Shown here piece after piece: positions 53,636 to 61,401 of a stretch of DNA of 64,000 bases. Within the stretch, counting starts at the first letter, position 1, and every line of letters begins with the position of its first letter. This stretch comes from Dorea sp. 5-2 (lineage in GTDB: Bacteria; Bacillota; Clostridia; Lachnospirales; Lachnospiraceae). The position numbers and the translations under genes are program-made. The DNA lies in assembly GCF_000403455.2 (NCBI RefSeq), contig NZ_KE159794.1:220933-284932 (forward strand), written 5' to 3'. Under the pieces are notes generated by a model that saw only the letters and a program-made list of their open reading frames with translations, was not told the DNA's origin and searched no databases.

Positions 53636-54268
53636 CTACAATATAGTAAAATATTGTAATAAATATTCTCCCTTTATATCTGTTTCATCACGGTCTAACG
53701 CTCTTTTGCCAAAGAACTTGAAACGATTGCTCTCATAAAACTTTCTTAATTTATCCTTTTCTTCACACTCCAAATATACAAAACGTCCACCAACTTCATT
53801 CTGCACCTTCTTTACTTTTTCAATTGCCATCTGAAGAAGGTCTTTACCTGAAATTAAACTGTTATTTCCATCAGAGTAATTTTTACCAAGCTGTGCAATT
53901 AAAGGTGCCGCAACTGTAAAGGCACCTGACTTCTCGTCAAATAACCCATGCTCCCTCAGCTTACGTGCTTCTTTGCTATTTACTGCATTCCTTTGAATAG
54001 TAATAAATTTTGAAGCAATAGTATAATATCCTACAAGTTCCTTTTCTTTTTCATCCTGAGTTGTCCAATATACGAGATGTGTTTTCGAAAATCCTCTTTT
54101 AGAAAATTCTATCGCTTTCTCTCTTAAAAATTTTTCTACGTCTGCATTTAAGGGGCATGAAAAAGAGGAGAGGATATCTTTTGCCTCATCCTCTCCCAAC
54201 TGCTCTAATAAATCACTTAAATTAATCTGAACAAAATGTGTATTTAGATTGATCTCTGATAATTTCAC
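53636..54268 (-). CDS. GNAT-fold N-acetyltransferase, toxin-like
   Basis: A 210-aa protein. The C-terminal half has a GNAT pattern: acceptor-side strand VGYYTIASKFITI, then SGKDLLQMAIEKVKKVQ (acetyl-CoA loop region), and GGRFVYLECEEKDKLRKFYESNRFKFFGKR in two parts. It overlaps an upstream 57-aa gene by 4 bases (ATGA). Such pairs resemble TA modules with GNAT toxins that acetylate aminoacyl-tRNA, but acetyltransferases unrelated to TA are also found in phages. AT-rich, with its own promoter. Confidence 0.7.
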   Translation of the reverse strand: MKLSEINLNTHFVQINLSDLLEQLGEDEAKDILSSFSCPLNADVEKFLREKAIEFSKRGFSKTHLVYWTTQDEKEKELVGYYTIASKFITIQRNAVNSKEARKLREHGLFDEKSGAFTVAAPLIAQLGKNYSDGNNSLISGKDLLQMAIEKVKKVQNEVGGRFVYLECEEKDKLRKFYESNRFKFFGKRALDRDETDIKGEYLLQYFTIL

Positions 54269-54438
54269 CGTTTCCCAAAAAACTCCTTAATTTTATCGCC
54301 TGTGATTTCCTTACATTCCCTTGTAAGTTGTGCAGGACTATATTTCGCATCTTCAACCTCTTCCAATGCTTGCACAAATGTACGGGCAAAATGCTTATCA
54401 CTGATATTAACATTCTTCAAAATGCTCTTCGTTGCCAT
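54265..54438 (-). CDS. 57-aa antitoxin-like partner of the GNAT gene
   Basis: A small protein reading MATKSILKNVNISDKHFARTF near its start, with a helical C-terminus (ITGDKIKEFFGKR). The ATG at 54438 follows GGGAGGTGG. It is not clearly ribbon-helix-helix. Its place directly upstream and overlapping the GNAT gene is the usual antitoxin position; the role is inferred. Confidence 0.6.
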   Translation of the reverse strand: MATKSILKNVNISDKHFARTFVQALEEVEDAKYSPAQLTRECKEITGDKIKEFFGKR

Positions 54439-54527
54439 ACTTGCCACCTCCCGATAATACCCCTCACACAACCTTGCCCTTATCTAATATACAAAATATA
54501 TTATAATTAAGTGCTTTATTTGTTTCT

Positions 54528-54555
54528 ATTATATCTAATTTTCATAAAAAATCAA
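54528..54555 (-). promoter_or_regulatory. promoter of the GNAT pair
   Basis: TTGATT (54555-54550), a 16-base spacer and TATAAT (54533-54528) in a very AT-rich stretch. It suggests a transcription unit independent of the phage late operon. Confidence 0.6.
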
Positions 54556-54667
54556 CGTTTTTCAATATAATTCATTGCATTTTGTTATTATATGTTATTA
54601 TCTGATACCGTTTGATACATTCCATCACCATTTATAGATACTCAGAATGTATTAACAAATTGCACAA

Positions 54668-54696
54668 CAAAAAGAACGCCCTGCCGAAGCAAAGCG
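54668..54696 (-). terminator. intrinsic terminator after the ArpU-like gene
   Basis: Stem CGCTTTGC-TTCG-GCAGGGCG (8 pairs, two G-U) with a stable TTCG loop, followed by TTCTTTTTG on the minus strand. It closes the early or middle transcript. Confidence 0.8.
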
Positions 54697-54725
54697 CCCT
54701 TTCTAGGTTTGGGGAGGAAACCAAG

Positions 54726-54770
54726 ATGTCTGTCATCACACTCGGTTCAGTCTATACTATAGCATTTTAA
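54726..54770 (+). other. 14-codon plus-strand frame with a strong ribosome site
   Basis: ATG preceded by GGGGAGGAAACCAAG opens a frame MSVITLGSVYTIAF and stops. The start and the IAF ending resemble the opening of the small holin-like type I toxins of Firmicutes, but the frame ends where their membrane helix would continue. It may be a remnant or chance. Confidence 0.2.
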
Positions 54771-54796
54771 AAACGAAAAAAGCGAAAAAAACGAAA

Positions 54797-55216
54797 TTAT
54801 TTTTTCATGAAGTTATTAAATTCCATTCTTACACTGTCGCCCGTAGCCTTCCGCCCAATCTTCACCGCTGTCTGCTCCCATGTCCTCTCTTCAAAGATCT
54901 TATACCGGATGATCCTCTGCATCCTGATCGGGATCGTCAGCATCCATTCCTCCACCTGTCTCTTGATCTTCTCCGCACTCTCCTTTCTCTGCACCAGAAG
55001 CTTCTCTTCCATACGGAGGCTGCTGTCATCCAGATAAGTGAAGGCAGTACCCTGAACTTTAAAATGCTGCGCCTGATAAGGGAAGCTTGGATTGCTTCCC
55101 TTTACGTTCGTCTGGATGACCGTCTTCTTTTTCTTTTTTAACCGCCGGATATCCTCTTCCGTCTCTTTTACAAGCGCACATGCATCTATGTAATCATTCA
55201 GGATCCTTTTGTCCAT
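54797..55216 (-). CDS. ArpU/DUF1492-like late transcription regulator
   Basis: A 139-aa protein: coiled coil (VKETEEDIRRLKKKKK) and a C-terminal sigma-region-4-like helix-turn-helix (ERTWEQTAVKIGRKATGDSV). Proteins of this shape, placed just before the terminase genes, control late transcription in Firmicutes phages. RBS GGGAGG. The terminator behind it separates early from packaging genes. Confidence 0.75.
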   Translation of the reverse strand: MDKRILNDYIDACALVKETEEDIRRLKKKKKTVIQTNVKGSNPSFPYQAQHFKVQGTAFTYLDDSSLRMEEKLLVQRKESAEKIKRQVEEWMLTIPIRMQRIIRYKIFEERTWEQTAVKIGRKATGDSVRMEFNNFMKK

Positions 55217-55616
55217 GGCTTCTGTCCTCCCTTATTTCCTGAAAATAAACCTGATTCTCCTTGATCCTGGGAACATAGAACCTGTTCTCCTGCCGGCTTT
55301 CTGCCTTGCGCACCTTCCCGAGAAGCTGCCTTGCCGAGTCCACCCTTTTATTCTGGGGATCCTTACTAAACTGCACGACTGGATCCGTAACCTCGAACAG
55401 ATCTTTATATACCCGGCGCTCTACCCGGCTCTGGTGAAGCCTCCTGCCGATCCGGGCAATCTCATCCGGGTCATCCTCAAACTCGATCGCGTGGATCAGG
55501 TCCTGGTGCCGCCTGTCCTCTTCCCCGACTCCGCTGTAAGCCATGGAATTCAGTTCCCGGCATTCATCCACGAAATCAAGGAAACTCTTTATCTGCTCGG
55601 ATACCTTCTTCTCCAA
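55194..55616 (-). CDS. phage protein of unknown function, 140 aa
   Basis: Hydrophilic and highly charged, with several short helices (DFVDECRELNSMAYSGVGEE, ARIGRRLHQSRVERRVY). No domain was recognised. TTG start with AGGGGAG at 7 bases. It overlaps the ArpU-like gene by 23 bases and the gene upstream by 41 bases, so it is coupled within the early operon. Confidence 0.65.
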   Translation of the reverse strand: MEKKVSEQIKSFLDFVDECRELNSMAYSGVGEEDRRHQDLIHAIEFEDDPDEIARIGRRLHQSRVERRVYKDLFEVTDPVVQFSKDPQNKRVDSARQLLGKVRKAESRQENRFYVPRIKENQVYFQEIREDRSHGQKDPE

Positions 55617-55797
55617 TCCCGATCTCCCCTTTTATGTCGTACTTCTTAACCATATATCCCAACACATCACAGCATTCGTATGCCTTCCGGCTGAAAGCCT
55701 TCACCGCACCGGGCGCCGGCTTCGACTCCGCCAGGTCTGCCAGATGCCTTTTCCTGTCCAGGCTGATGCTGTGCCGGTTCCTGCGCTGCTTTCCCAT
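55576..55797 (-). CDS. small basic phage protein, 73 aa
   Basis: Starts MGKQRRNRHSISLDRKRH; the N-terminal half is strongly basic, suggesting nucleic acid contact, and the C-terminal part acidic. Start at 55797 chosen because a longer frame overlaps the 45-aa gene upstream. No family recognised. Confidence 0.55.
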   Translation of the reverse strand: MGKQRRNRHSISLDRKRHLADLAESKPAPGAVKAFSRKAYECCDVLGYMVKKYDIKGEIGIGEEGIRADKEFP

Positions 55798-55801
55798 ATC
55801 C

Positions 55802-55939
55802 TCACTTCCTTCGTTTATTGTCCAATTCAATAATTATACCTGTCCAGCCAAGTAAGAAATAATATATCCTTTCTAACCCCTTGGCATCAATCCTATCCAA
55901 CATTTTGTCTATTGCCTCTCTGTATTTTGCCTTATCCAT
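55802..55939 (-). CDS. 45-aa small phage protein with a hydrophobic centre
   Basis: Reads MDKAKYREAIDKMLDRIDAK and continues with a hydrophobic segment around residues 26-39 (YYFLLGWTGIIIE) and a basic end. ATG after ACGGAGGCGTAC. It overlaps the zinc-ribbon gene by 8 bases and ends 4 bases before the next start. Similar short proteins are common in phage early operons; function unknown. Confidence 0.6.
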   Translation of the reverse strand: MDKAKYREAIDKMLDRIDAKGLERIYYFLLGWTGIIIELDNKRRK

Positions 55940-56210
55940 GTACGCCTCCGTTCTTCACGATCTCAAGCGCCCCAAGAGCACCGCAATTCTCACATTCTAT
56001 ATTTTCTATATCATCCGATATCCGGCAACTACGGCACGAACCGCAGATATCACTGTGGGCATACTCTTCCAGATCCTTAATCACCTTGTCCAGGTCGTAG
56101 GCGGTAGGCTGTTCTGCAATCGCCTGTTCCAGATTTGGTGTCACGTCAACCAACACATTACCTCTCAACGCCTGCATCAATGCGCTTCTACTAATCAGAT
56201 CATTACTCAT
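55932..56210 (-). CDS. phage zinc-ribbon protein with ISR-type N-terminus
   Basis: A 92-aa protein. The N-terminus MSNDLISRSALMQAL is a recurrent start in Clostridia phage proteins. The C-terminal half has CGSCRSC and CENC, a likely zinc-binding knuckle. Function unknown. Confidence 0.7.
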   Translation of the reverse strand: MSNDLISRSALMQALRGNVLVDVTPNLEQAIAEQPTAYDLDKVIKDLEEYAHSDICGSCRSCRISDDIENIECENCGALGALEIVKNGGVHG

Positions 56211-56252
56211 CTTCCTCTTCTCCCTCCTGATTCGTCGTTTTGCCTCTTAGTA

Positions 56253-56408
56253 TCACTTCCTGTACCTCCTGCACCTTTTCCTCTGCGGGACACTTCCTGT
56301 ACTGCCTTCACCTTTCGCCTTCTGTTCCTGGTACCTCTCATAGCTTCTTACCAGCATCCGGATATGCTCGGACTTGAAATGGCACGAGAACCTGTCACCG
56401 TCTTTCAT
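56253..56408 (-). CDS. possible small basic phage protein, 51 aa
   Basis: Frame from MKDGDRFSCHFKSEHIRM to a basic tail, overlapping the gene upstream by 14 bases. The ribosome site is weak (GCGGAAG close to ATG). The opening looks like a real phage protein, but the frame continues open upstream, so the start and even the gene are uncertain. Confidence 0.4.
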   Translation of the reverse strand: MKDGDRFSCHFKSEHIRMLVRSYERYQEQKAKGEGSTGSVPQRKRCRRYRK

Positions 56409-56856
56409 CTTCCGCACATACGCCCACGTCAAGCACGTCCCCGGAAAATATTGCAGTCTTTGGTGTGATATCCCTGCAATGTCCCAATATAGACAGCTTT
56501 TTCCCGGCGCACTTCTGCGCCAGTTCCCAGGGATCACCATATAACCAACTGTTATCCATCTCGTGGCACCCGATCTCATCATACAGCATGCTGTTCTGGA
56601 TATTCCGGACTATGTCCCCTGCCTTTTTATTGTACTTTTCACGGATCTCTTCTTCCATCATCTCTATCAGGAACATTGCCTCCGCATTGATCTTTTCTTC
56701 AGTTCCTCCCGGATTCCACTTTTCTACCGTCACAAATGCCGGATTAATATCTTTGACGTAGGCTATAAAACTGGAAGAACAGTTTTCATATTCTACACCT
56801 TTGATCTCCTGTCCCTTCTTCAGATGCTTATATGTCACTTTCTTTCTCTCTGTCAT
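56395..56856 (-). CDS. phage protein of unknown function, 153 aa
   Basis: Starts MTERKKVTYKHLKKGQEI with GGGAGG 6 bases upstream; a longer frame is rejected because it crosses the terminator hairpin. Mixed alpha/beta, no recognised domain. It lies just after a strong terminator, so it may need readthrough or its own unseen promoter. Confidence 0.62.
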   Translation of the reverse strand: MTERKKVTYKHLKKGQEIKGVEYENCSSSFIAYVKDINPAFVTVEKWNPGGTEEKINAEAMFLIEMMEEEIREKYNKKAGDIVRNIQNSMLYDEIGCHEMDNSWLYGDPWELAQKCAGKKLSILGHCRDITPKTAIFSGDVLDVGVCAEDERR

Positions 56857-56867
56857 ATCCTGCCTCC

Positions 56868-56905
56868 CATAAAAAATTCCAACCACCAAATACTGATGAT
56901 TGGAA
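56868..56905 (-). terminator. strong intrinsic terminator within the early operon
   Basis: Twelve-pair stem (56905-56894 with 56888-56877, two G-U) with a 5-base loop, followed by a T-run on the minus strand. It would end transcripts coming from the right, and its right arm contains the -35 box of a plus-strand promoter. Confidence 0.8.
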
Positions 56906-56928
56906 ATTTGTATACATTCTGTTATAAT
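56900..56928 (+). promoter_or_regulatory. plus-strand promoter for the 59-aa membrane protein
   Basis: TTGGAA (56900-56905), a 17-base spacer and TATAAT (56923-56928). Start expected near 56935, giving a 40-base leader. Confidence 0.7.
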
Positions 56929-56975
56929 ATCCGTGTGATGGCGGCCAACCTTCACCTTTTCCACCGGAGGTTATC

Positions 56976-57155
56976 ATGGCTTACATCATTAGCTTTATGA
57001 TCGCGTATCTGGGTTACCGGGTCACAGGCTACGACTTCTTCGTCCTGCTGACCCTGATATCCATATCGCTTGACATCTACAAGGATTTGACAAAATATTT
57101 TAAGATACTAAAGAGATACTTGATATACGCTAAGGATAAAACTGCCAGACGGTAG
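56976..57155 (+). CDS. 59-aa plus-strand membrane protein (moron candidate)
   Basis: Reads MAYIISFMIAYLGYRVTGYD, then a second hydrophobic segment (FFVLLTLISISLDIY) and a basic C-terminus (KRYLIYAKDKTARR). ATG after CCGGAGGTTATC. It is opposite to all neighbouring phage genes and has its own promoter, so it can be expressed in the lysogen. Superinfection exclusion or a small toxin are possible roles; none is shown. Minus-strand early transcription would be antisense to it. Confidence 0.7.
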   Translation: MAYIISFMIAYLGYRVTGYDFFVLLTLISISLDIYKDLTKYFKILKRYLIYAKDKTARR

Positions 57156-57351
57156 ATACATACTTCAGATAGTATCCGGTCCACCTTATTCCGGAAAACG
57201 TACAAATGACTTTTAAATGAAGCTGTTATCAACCAGCCGCCATCATTTTATTTTATACTAATGCCTTGCCCTTCCACAAGAAAATCCTTTCGACATTTTC
57301 AGCAATTTTTCGGCATTTTTTTCTATCTTCCCAATCACCAGTATTCAGTTA
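57156..57351. other. non-coding gap with a possible minus-strand promoter
   Basis: No frame with a ribosome site was found. A weak minus-strand promoter, TTGTGG (57279-57274), 16 bases, TATAAA (57257-57252), would make an RNA running antisense across the 59-aa gene to the terminator at 56868. Confidence 0.35.
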
Positions 57352-57684
57352 TCAATGTTCTACTACTTTGGAATTGTCACAAAATCTGCTAACGGCAGTA
57401 TTCGGTAGAAGCTTTACATTTTTATAGCCTTTCCGGCCTTCAAACTCTGGCCAACCTTCTGCAGCCTCTCCGACTTCTTCATAAGCATCTGCGCCTACCT
57501 GATCCAGTAAAGTATCTGCATTCAAATGCGGAACGTAAGCTTCACAAATCCCTATAACAATCTTCTCTCCAGGCTTTTTTCCGCAATTTATGGCATCCTT
57601 TATACATGCTTCAATAGAATCAAATTTTCCATGATACCAAATATCATCTGCCTGGTTTTCAGTCCATGAATATTCCTTATTCAT
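57352..57684 (-). CDS. phage protein of unknown function, 110 aa
   Basis: Starts MNKEYSWTENQADDIWYHG; contains IVIGICEAYVPHLNADTLL and EVGEAAEGWPEFEG. The pattern recurs in Clostridia and other phages as an uncharacterised early protein. No domain of known function. RBS AAAGGGAG upstream. Confidence 0.68.
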   Translation of the reverse strand: MNKEYSWTENQADDIWYHGKFDSIEACIKDAINCGKKPGEKIVIGICEAYVPHLNADTLLDQVGADAYEEVGEAAEGWPEFEGRKGYKNVKLLPNTAVSRFCDNSKVVEH

Positions 57685-57720
57685 CTGCTTTTCTCCCTTT
57701 TCCTACGCCCGATCCAGTCC

Positions 57721-57891
57721 TCAAACAGCTGCACATTCTTTACGGGCAAGCTCAACAACCTCCACTGCCTGTCTAATCGTCAGTTCAGGGTGCCTCCCCG
57801 AAAGATAAAAAAACACATCGGTATCAAGGCAGCCATTCTTAGCCAATTGCGGCTCATTGAGTACATCTTTCAAAACCTCATTTATCTCCAT
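57721..57891 (-). CDS. 56-aa small phage protein
   Basis: Starts MEINEVLKDVLNEPQLAKNG; helical with a SGRHPELTIRQAVEVV middle. ATG after GCGGAGGTAGAG, a strong ribosome site; ends 36 bases before the next gene. Function unknown. Confidence 0.62.
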   Translation of the reverse strand: MEINEVLKDVLNEPQLAKNGCLDTDVFFYLSGRHPELTIRQAVEVVELARKECAAV

Positions 57892-57940
57892 CTCTACCTC
57901 CGCTAACTTTCAGCTTAACGCTCCAAACAATTCTTTCAGT

Positions 57941-58294
57941 TTACATTCCCCACGTGCAATAGTCCTCTGTTAAGCATTCCGCCTGGAAGTTAAACTCTTC
58001 CGCAAACCGTGCAAGCCTGGTCTTCCCGTATCCGAACTTGTGATGCAGGGTATACGCCACCAGGACGGTAAACGTATCCACCACATTGTTCTTGATATTC
58101 TGGATGCATTCGTCTATTGCCTTCTTTGGCACTGCACAGGGAAGGCCTGTAATGTTCCGCATCCTGATCTCATCTTCCAGGCCTTCTATCCCTTTCTCCC
58201 TTGCTACCCGCAAAGCCTGCGCCATTCCTTCCAGGCGTGCCTGCTCTTCTCTGTTTCTACCCACAGCCTCTTTCTCCTTTTTCCTTCCTGTCAT
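57941..58294 (-). CDS. phage protein of unknown function, 117 aa
   Basis: Starts MTGRKKEKEAVGRNREEQAR, a basic helical opening, then TFTVLVAYTLHHKFGYGKTR and RFAEEFNFQAECL, a segment seen in several Clostridia phage proteins. A longer frame upstream lies over the 80-aa gene and is rejected. Function unknown. Confidence 0.62.
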   Translation of the reverse strand: MTGRKKEKEAVGRNREEQARLEGMAQALRVAREKGIEGLEDEIRMRNITGLPCAVPKKAIDECIQNIKNNVVDTFTVLVAYTLHHKFGYGKTRLARFAEEFNFQAECLTEDYCTWGM

Positions 58295-58499
58295 AAAACC
58301 TGGCAGTACGTTCAATCTCACCAACCACAGCCAGAAGGATCTCCTTTGCAAAAGGTGCCTTGTACTTCTCATAGACTACGCTGACACAATCCCTGACTTC
58401 ATCCATTCCAGCTTCATCCAACCTCCTGGCTGCATATCTCCTGTATAGGCTCCACACATCCCTGAACATGCGGGACGCCTCTGTAAATCCCATAATCAT
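58257..58499 (-). CDS. small helical phage protein, 80 aa
   Basis: All-helical, no motif. The start overlaps the RusA stop (ATGA), so it is coupled to RusA. Ends 38 bases inside the next gene. Unknown function. Confidence 0.6.
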   Translation of the reverse strand: MIMGFTEASRMFRDVWSLYRRYAARRLDEAGMDEVRDCVSVVYEKYKAPFAKEILLAVVGEIERTARFYDRKEKGERGCG

Positions 58500-58900
58500 A
58501 GTTCTGCCAGCTCCCTGACCATGATGTAGATCCCCGGCGGATCCGCCCAGAACTTCTCTATGACCTCAGACGCCACCAGTGCATCATCCTTCCAGAACCC
58601 TACTGACGTCATACAGTCCTTCAGGAGCTTCTGGATGTTATCCGTATCCGGTTTTGTAACCCGGTATTCCCCCTGCCGGTGCTTCCCCCTCGGGAAACAC
58701 CACTTTGAAACTAATTGGACTCCACAGTCATATCTCTGTGCCGGCTTATGCTTCGCCAGATGCCCGCACAGCTTCAGCCTGGCCTGGTTTACTTCCGGCG
58801 GATCATAGAACACCGGCTTGCCATTAATCACCGCCACCTTCTTTTCCTGGTATGTGCAGGTGGGCGGTATCATTGGCATAAAAAAATCAATCACGTTCAC
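58496..58900 (-). CDS. RusA family Holliday junction resolvase
   Basis: A 134-aa endonuclease that cuts four-way DNA junctions. The catalytic aspartates are in KPDTDNIQK and the following FWKDDALV, as in RusA. Start is GTG with AAAGGAG at 5 bases. Placed between the replication genes and small early genes, usual for Firmicutes phages. Confidence 0.9.
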   Translation of the reverse strand: MNVIDFFMPMIPPTCTYQEKKVAVINGKPVFYDPPEVNQARLKLCGHLAKHKPAQRYDCGVQLVSKWCFPRGKHRQGEYRVTKPDTDNIQKLLKDCMTSVGFWKDDALVASEVIEKFWADPPGIYIMVRELAEL

Positions 58901-58948
58901 TCCACTCCTTTAACGTGCAAAATTACAATTGAAGGAAAATCATTTTTA

Positions 58949-59203
58949 GTCAAGGAGCAGGGGAAGGAGTAGTCGTGCGTAAGCTGTCGCACGACTACTT
59001 TCCCCCTTGACCGTCAGGGAAAGAAACGCTTTTATATATACGTAGTATATATAGTCATTTTCTTCCCTAGGGAAACGGAAAATACGAGACGTTTTTTTCC
59101 CTCAAAATTTCCCTCGGATCCTTTCAGAGGGAAAGGAAATGACGTGACGTTTTTTTCCCTCAGATTTTCCCTGTGAGGGAAAGGGAAAATTACGTTTTTT
59201 TCC
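58949..59203. other. candidate phage replication origin (hairpin, AT-rich palindrome, repeats)
   Basis: Four elements in 255 bases. (a) A 63-base hairpin (58949-59011): outer GTCAAG/CTTGAC, middle GGGGAA/TTCCCC, inner 12-bp AGTAGTCGTGCG/CGCACGACTACT. (b) An AT-rich palindrome TATATATAC-GTA-GTATATATA near 59035-59055. (c) A 12-bp palindrome TTCCCTAGGGAA near 59062-59073. (d) Three copies of ACGTTTTTTTCC at 59089, 59147 and 59192, each with GGGAAA-type neighbours. It abuts the primase-helicase gene. Confidence 0.6.
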
Positions 59204-61394
59204 TTACATTTCCCTCCTCAATCACGAATCCCCCATGCTCTTTCAGACGGTTTCTGACTGTCTTCTCCGTGACCGCCATATACTCCGCCATATCTTCAAC
59301 CGTCACTTTCTCATTGATCCCGCAGGCTTCGTATGCCGTTTCTATTGACTGTTTCCATTCCTTCTTCTTATCCGCGGGCGTCTTCCTCTTTCCCGCTGCT
59401 TTCTGCCACGGCGCTTTCTCCGCCTCGGGCTGGATATCCTTCAGCACGCCTATACTGTCCGTGCGATGTACCGGGTAATCGAACCACAGGTTGACCGGCT
59501 CGAACTTCGGAAACTCCCTGAGCGTCCCTTCGATCCGCCAGGCTGTCCTTGCACGCGCCCGGCGCTCCGCCTGCCGGATCTGTCCTTCCAACTCATCATA
59601 CTGCTTTTTAAAGAGCTTCTTCCTGCAGTATTCCTTCATCCGCACCTGGCTGCACATGTCATCCTGGGATATGTCATCCTCCCAGTTGTCATACTGTTCA
59701 TTCAGGTATCCTGTACAGGCATCACAGACGGCATTATTGATCTGCTGTTTCAACAGGTCTTCCGTCACATCCAACTCGATCAGGTCCAGGATCGCATCCG
59801 GATCCCTGGCAAACACCCCCGATCCGGACGCCCTGTCTATGGCACGCTTGCTTCCCTGGCTGCCCTTGCTGTGATGATGGCAGTAGATCACGGCAGCATT
59901 CAGCTCCGTACATACTTTATCGAACTGATTACAGAAGTTCGCCATCTGGTCAGCGCTGTTCTCGTCACCAGTGATGACCTTGTAGATCGGGTCTATGATA
60001 ACCACTATGTAATCCTTCTTTGCAGCCCTGCGGATCAGTTTGGGCGCCAGCTTATCCATCGGCACAGCCTTCCCTCTTAAATTCCAGATATCAATGTTGT
60101 CCAGATGCTTCGGCTGTATCCCCATTGCTTTGTATACGTCGTGAAAACGGTGCAGACAGGACGCACGGTCAAGTTCCAGGTTCACATACAACACCCTTCC
60201 CCTCGCGCATTCCCATATCAGCCATTTTATGCCCTCCGCGATCGCAATGCTTAGTTCTATCAGGATAAATGATTTCCCTGCCTTGGACGGTCCTGAGATC
60301 AACATCTTATGCCCCTGGCGCAGGACGTCATTGATAAGCGGTGCCGACAGCCCCGGCAGATCGTCCCACACATCCTCCAGCCGTTCTGGTTCCGGAAGGT
60401 CGTCATTTATGCTTTCTATCCATTCATGCCATTCCTCCCAGGATTGCTTTCCGATATCCGTATCTACCAGGAACTGCTTCTTCCCATTACGGATCACACC
60501 CGGCATCCGGGAAAGCCTGGACGGATTCCTGTTCTGCCCATCCACTTTTAGTCCATTCTTTTCACACACTCTATATAGATAATCCACACGATTCCGATAT
60601 TCCTTGTAATCCGATGCATCTACACGCACAACGGCATGTAAGCTCTTGCCTCCACTATGGACTAGACATGCTACTGGCAACTCCAGTTCTCTGATGACCG
60701 CATTCTGTTTCTCTATCTCCATCGTATCTGATTCTACAAGCGCGTATTTGAACTCTGTCACATTCTCATTTTTACAGTCCTTGCCGTCTAACGGGTTAAA
60801 ACGGATCCATGCCCCCGCTTTCGGGTTATAGTCTCCCAGTACCGAACCAATATCGTCTCCACACTTACTTAATTGTTGGATCAACTGCCCTGCAGTCCTA
60901 TCCCAGCAGCCTTTTGACGGCAGGAATCTGCCGTCCCTTTCGTAGGTCCGGGTCACATAGCCAACTCTTTCAGATGCTTCAAACAATATTTCAAGGTACT
61001 TGATCAACTGCCCCGCCGGGTCCCATTCCTCCGGCTCGTTTACTTCCTTCTTTTCCATCCGCTTTTTGTCCACAACTGCATAATCTTCTGCACTGAGTTC
61101 ATCATCCCAGTCAAGCTCCCGCCCGCCATAAGACGGCTTCCATCCCCGGTCAAGGGCCATCTGCACGATGGTGCCTGCCGTGACCGGGGAAGAATTCCCA
61201 CGGAAACTGCGCCACTTTTTTTCACATTCGCCTGCATGGTACCTGCCTGCATCCCTGCGGCTCCACTCATCCCAGACAGACACAGGGTATCCCTCATGCT
61301 TCAGGCCCATGCCGACATTCACCCATTCCTGGTAACCGCATCCGGAAGGGTCTATATATTCTATGATCTCTGTCAGGTCTGTCCGGTGTCCCAT
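59190..61394 (-). CDS. phage primase-helicase (PriCT-2, primase and RecA-like ATPase)
   Basis: A 734-aa protein. Residues 1-90: PriCT-2-like (YQEWVNVGMGLKHEGYP). Residues about 110-330: primase-polymerase/RepB-like part (SGGKSLHAVVRVDA, GQNRNPSRLSRMPGV). Residues about 350-550: RecA/KaiC ATPase with Walker A GPSKAGKSF and Walker B VVIIDPIYKVI, HHHSKG. C-terminus: helix-turn-helix (VTVEDMAEYMAVTEKTVRNR). It should start phage DNA replication. The last codons overlap the first repeat of the origin-like array. Confidence 0.88.
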   Translation of the reverse strand: MGHRTDLTEIIEYIDPSGCGYQEWVNVGMGLKHEGYPVSVWDEWSRRDAGRYHAGECEKKWRSFRGNSSPVTAGTIVQMALDRGWKPSYGGRELDWDDELSAEDYAVVDKKRMEKKEVNEPEEWDPAGQLIKYLEILFEASERVGYVTRTYERDGRFLPSKGCWDRTAGQLIQQLSKCGDDIGSVLGDYNPKAGAWIRFNPLDGKDCKNENVTEFKYALVESDTMEIEKQNAVIRELELPVACLVHSGGKSLHAVVRVDASDYKEYRNRVDYLYRVCEKNGLKVDGQNRNPSRLSRMPGVIRNGKKQFLVDTDIGKQSWEEWHEWIESINDDLPEPERLEDVWDDLPGLSAPLINDVLRQGHKMLISGPSKAGKSFILIELSIAIAEGIKWLIWECARGRVLYVNLELDRASCLHRFHDVYKAMGIQPKHLDNIDIWNLRGKAVPMDKLAPKLIRRAAKKDYIVVIIDPIYKVITGDENSADQMANFCNQFDKVCTELNAAVIYCHHHSKGSQGSKRAIDRASGSGVFARDPDAILDLIELDVTEDLLKQQINNAVCDACTGYLNEQYDNWEDDISQDDMCSQVRMKEYCRKKLFKKQYDELEGQIRQAERRARARTAWRIEGTLREFPKFEPVNLWFDYPVHRTDSIGVLKDIQPEAEKAPWQKAAGKRKTPADKKKEWKQSIETAYEACGINEKVTVEDMAEYMAVTEKTVRNRLKEHGGFVIEEGNVRKKT

Positions 61395-61401
61395 ACTCTC
61401 G

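Noticed and set aside
56395..56964. Longer start at 56964 for the 153-aa gene
   Set aside because: The extra 36 codons cross a 12-bp terminator hairpin, while the ATG at 56856 has GGGAGG at the right distance.
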